Part shown: piece by piece, positions 4,989 through 5,636 of the stretch
Numbering within the stretch: position 1 is the first letter of the stretch
Layout of the letters: each line of letters begins with the position of its first letter
Source: JAJRXR01 sp044439985
GTDB taxonomy: Bacteria; Planctomycetota; Phycisphaerae; Phycisphaerales; UBA1924
DNA: 5,636 nt
Direction of reading: 5' to 3'
NCBI GenBank assembly: GCA_044439985.1
Contig: JBITAG010000112.1
Location: 1 to 5,636, forward strand
Made by a program: the position numbers and the translations under genes
The notes under the pieces: generated by a model
The model's database searches: none
Told to the model about the DNA's origin: nothing
What the model saw: only the letters and a program-made list of their open reading frames with translations

Positions 4989-5636
4989 CGTTCCTGGCGC
5001 CCGTCGCGGGACTCGTCGGGTTGGGGCTGGGTCTCCCGGCCCTGCTGACGTTTTACCTGCTGCGTCTGCGCCGGCGACCGGTGCGGGTGAGTTCGACGAT
5101 GTTCTGGGAACAGGCGACGCAGGACCTGCAGGTGAACGTGCCGCTGCGCTGGTTGCGTCCGTCCTGGCTCCTGCTGCTTCACCTGTTGATTCTGCTGCTG
5201 CTGGTCGGGGCGCTGGGGCGCCCGGCGATCGAGAGCGACGCGCCGGCGCGGTCGAGGGTCTTCGTGGTGATGGACCGGACCGCCTCGATGAGCGCGGCGG
5301 ACATGGAGGGGAATCGGACGCGGTTCGAGGCTGGGGTGGAGCGGGCGCGGGCGTTGGCGCGTGAGCTGCTCTCGGGGCTCGACGCGCCGAGCGTTTCGCT
5401 GATCTCGCTGGCGCGGGAGGCGCGGGTGGTGACCCCCCCGACGCGGGTCCGTGGGGAGATCGAACTGGCGTTGGACGCGCTGACGCCGACCGATCAGCCG
5501 GGGCGCCTGGAGCCGGCCCTGCGCCTGATCGAGTCGATGCTCGAGCGGGAGACGGCGGAGGGGGAGGAGGGGGCGCCGGCGCTGGGGATCCTCATCTCGG
5601 ACGGGGGGTGCGCGGGGGACGGGGCGCTCTCGCTGG
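4985..5636 (+). CDS. BatA/VWA-domain membrane protein, N-terminal part (runs off right edge)
   Basis: The frame starts at GTG 4985, overlapping the rlmE stop as GTGA, and stays open for 217 codons to the edge. A G-rich stretch just before it may act as ribosome binding site. Residues 1-80 look like the BatA (aerotolerance regulator) N-terminal domain: a first membrane helix (about 6-26), then an Arg-rich turn, then RVSSTMFWEQ, and a Leu-rich second helix (about 60-78) ending GRPAIE. A von Willebrand factor A domain begins near residue 91 with FVVMDRTASMSA. Its metal site reads Asp97-x-Thr99-x-Ser101, with Thr where most family members have Ser. TPTDQPGRLEPAL (167-179) and LISDGG (Asp206) are the other expected metal-site blocks. 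Family members are inner-membrane proteins often paired with a MoxR ATPase; that partner is not visible here. The C-terminal part is missing, so total length and any further domain are unknown. Confidence 0.82.
   Translation, partial: MTFLAPVAGLVGLGLGLPALLTFYLLRLRRRPVRVSSTMFWEQATQDLQVNVPLRWLRPSWLLLLHLLILLLLVGALGRPAIESDAPARSRVFVVMDRTASMSAADMEGNRTRFEAGVERARALARELLSGLDAPSVSLISLAREARVVTPPTRVRGEIELALDALTPTDQPGRLEPALRLIESMLERETAEGEEGAPALGILISDGGCAGDGALSL

Overview
This is a very GC-rich (roughly 70%), densely coding bacterial window. It has strong third-position G/C, heavy use of GGG for glycine, and G-rich sense strands. Together with the gene types (compact ggt variant, NifS-like cysteine desulfurase of the 'AATTWPKP' group, stand-alone RlmE, BatA/VWA protein) it looks most like a Planctomycetota (Phycisphaerae-like) chromosome. 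That placement is an inference from composition and gene style, because no rRNA or marker gene is present. I see no mobile element, CRISPR array, tRNA or rRNA.

Layout. Positions 1-223 (minus strand) hold the N-terminal part of a family 2 glycosyltransferase, cut by the window edge. An 87-base divergent spacer separates it from a rightward gene series that fills the rest of the window: an Isc/adrenodoxin-type [2Fe-2S] ferredoxin (311-715), a compact gamma-glutamyltransferase-family protein without signal peptide (737-2248), a cysteine desulfurase-family PLP enzyme (2328-3488), a TauE/SafE-type membrane transporter (3491-4387), an RlmE-type 23S rRNA 2'-O-methyltransferase (4392-4988), and the 5' part of a BatA/VWA membrane protein (4985 to the right edge). 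Every gap is below 90 bases, so there is no unexplained non-coding stretch.

How the genes may fit together. The gaps are 21 nt (fdx-ggt), 79 nt (ggt-desulfurase), 2 nt (desulfurase-tauE), 4 nt (tauE-rlmE), and a 4-nt overlap (rlmE-batA). The first four rightward genes share a possible thiol/sulfur theme: release of a cysteine-containing peptide from gamma-glutamyl thiols, desulfuration of cysteine, Fe-S electron transfer, and export of a sulfur anion. This is a hypothesis from adjacency and family knowledge. A well-formed sigma70-like promoter lies in the last codons of tauE and would start transcription almost exactly at the rlmE start codon. That suggests rlmE-batA is a separate transcription unit with a leaderless mRNA.

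The window is mostly ordinary housekeeping and accessory genes. The points most worth checking are the predicted leaderless rlmE start and the altered substrate-binding residues of the GGT-family protein. I did not find clear evidence of a wholly new system.
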